Source: DASSHC01 sp035693105
GTDB lineage: Bacteria; Chloroflexota; Chloroflexia; Thermomicrobiales; Thermomicrobiaceae
DNA length: 7,167 nt
Assembly (NCBI GenBank): GCA_035693105.1
Contig: DASSHC010000345.1
Coordinates: forward strand, 1 to 7,167
Reading direction: 5' to 3'
In this document: one piece after another, positions 6,681-7,167 of the stretch
Layout: each line of letters starts with the position of its first letter
How positions within the stretch are numbered: the stretch's first letter is position 1
Notes under the pieces: generated by a model
Databases searched by the model: none
What the model was told of the DNA's origin: nothing
The model's input: the letters and a program-made list of their open reading frames with translations, nothing else
Position numbers and translations under genes: made by a program

Positions 6681-6767
6681 CGACTCCCTTCGCTGGCATG
6701 ACCCAGATCAGGTTCGAGGGTCTGCGGCTCACCGCACTCTCAGCGCACCGTTGGCGCTCCCCTGTCG
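6681..6767 (-). ncRNA. TPP riboswitch aptamer (THI box)
   Basis: The minus strand carries the hallmark THI-box elements in order. GGGGAGC (6757-6763) is followed by the P2 stem AGCGC/GCGCT (6742-6746 with 6754-6758). CTGAGAGTGCGG (6732-6743) is the pyrimidine-sensing J3/2 motif. A short P3, GCGG/CCGC (6724-6727 with 6732-6735), has a TGAG loop. P4, CCCTCG/CGAAGGG with one bulged A, leads to ACCTGATCTGGGTCATG and then GCCAGCGAAGGGAG (6684-6713), which forms P5 (CTGG/CCAG) and binds the pyrophosphate through Mg2+. P1 closes with CGAC/GTCG (6764-6767 with 6681-6684). When TPP is bound, expression of the operon should fall. The aptamer ends 89 bases before the thiN start. Confidence 0.95.
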
Positions 6768-6785
6768 CTCTTCGGTTGTCGTGGG

Positions 6786-6814
6786 AGCCTATCACCCACC
6801 GCCCGCTTCGGCCA
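6786..6814 (-). promoter_or_regulatory. Possible weak sigma-70-type promoter for the thiamine operon
   Basis: On the minus strand, TAGGCT (6786-6791) is placed as a -10 element. TGGCCG (6809-6814) is a -35-like element 17 bases upstream. Each matches only 3 of 6 consensus bases. The position is sensible: transcription would begin near 6779, about 12 bases before the riboswitch P1 stem and after the stop of the upstream gene (6838). The match is too weak to stand without the riboswitch context. Confidence 0.25.
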
Positions 6815-6837
6815 GCGGCGTGCCGGCTGCTCACGCG

Positions 6838-7167
6838 TCAGTCCCGCGGCAGCCGCAGCTCCATGAAGGTGCCCGATCCCTCCTGCCCGAGGTCGACCTG
6901 CAGCTGCTCCCCGCCGGGGGGCGTGAAGCGAATGACCGCCGCGCTGTCACCAGGCGCAAGCAGGTCCACCCGGTAGCCGGCGCCCGGCAACGCCGACTCC
7001 AGGAATGCGTAGACCTCCGCCCCGCTGGCCGAGGTCGTCCAGCGGCCGATCAACCCCGGTTCGCCGGGTGGCGGACCATCCGCCTGCATGCCGGCCATCA
7101 GCGGGAAGCCGGCGGGAAGCGGCGGAAGGCCGGGCCCGGACGCGCTCGAAGTCGGGCTTGGCTGGAA
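6838..7167 (-). CDS. Hypothetical, probably exported protein, C-terminal part (cut by window edge)
   Basis: The minus-strand frame is open from base 7167 to the TGA at 6838, giving at least 109 residues. An ATG at 7098 would give an 86-residue protein, but the frame continues upstream in plausible protein sequence, so the true start is probably outside the window. The visible N-terminal part is rich in Pro, Ser, Thr and Gly (for example PSPTSSASGPGLPPLP), like the linker after a lipoprotein or signal-anchor segment. The rest looks like a small alpha/beta domain: GRWTTSASGAEVYAFLESALPGAGYRVD, a short hydrophobic strand (AAVIRF), then GEQLQVDLG, ending in MELRLPRD. I do not recognise the family and assign no function. 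It lies upstream of the riboswitch and so is probably not part of the thiamine operon. Confidence 0.65.
   Translation of the reverse strand, partial: FQPSPTSSASGPGLPPLPAGFPLMAGMQADGPPPGEPGLIGRWTTSASGAEVYAFLESALPGAGYRVDLLAPGDSAAVIRFTPPGGEQLQVDLGQEGSGTFMELRLPRD

Overview
The window is a very GC-rich stretch in which every gene I can support lies on the minus strand, so transcription runs from high to low coordinates. The composition, the dense packing and the family members suggest a high-GC bacterium of the Chloroflexota/Actinomycetota type. No ribosomal or other reliable taxonomic marker is present, so this placement is an inference. I saw no mobile elements, tRNA or rRNA genes, or CRISPR.

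Layout in transcription order (right to left). At 6838-7167 is the C-terminal part of an unrecognised, probably exported protein that runs off the right edge. After it comes a leader (6592-6837) with a possible weak promoter, a clear TPP (thiamine pyrophosphate) riboswitch aptamer (6681-6767), and a set of nested hairpins that looks like its expression platform. Four tightly coupled genes follow: thiamine pyrophosphokinase (thiN, 5938-6591), a YkoE-type S component (5348-5941), a double-ATPase YkoD-type subunit (3864-5351) and a YkoC/EcfT-type transmembrane subunit (3070-3867). Each junction is a 4-base start/stop overlap (ATGA, GTGA, ATGA). After 28 bases comes a GcvT-like aminomethyltransferase-family protein (1842-3041), and 7 bases later an FAD-dependent oxidoreductase of the phytoene-dehydrogenase/PYROXD2 group (230-1834). 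At the left edge is the start of a probable alpha/beta hydrolase (1-183), preceded by a small perfect hairpin.

The first four genes form a thiamine salvage unit. The energy-coupling-factor (ECF) transporter imports thiamine or its HMP (hydroxymethylpyrimidine) moiety. The kinase converts thiamine to TPP, and the riboswitch senses TPP and should shut the operon down. The kinase favours intact thiamine as the substrate. The most unusual point is that the GcvT-like protein and the flavoprotein appear to continue the same transcription unit. Together they resemble a split FAD/folate demethylase, which would place an uncharacterised folate-linked oxidation under possible TPP control.
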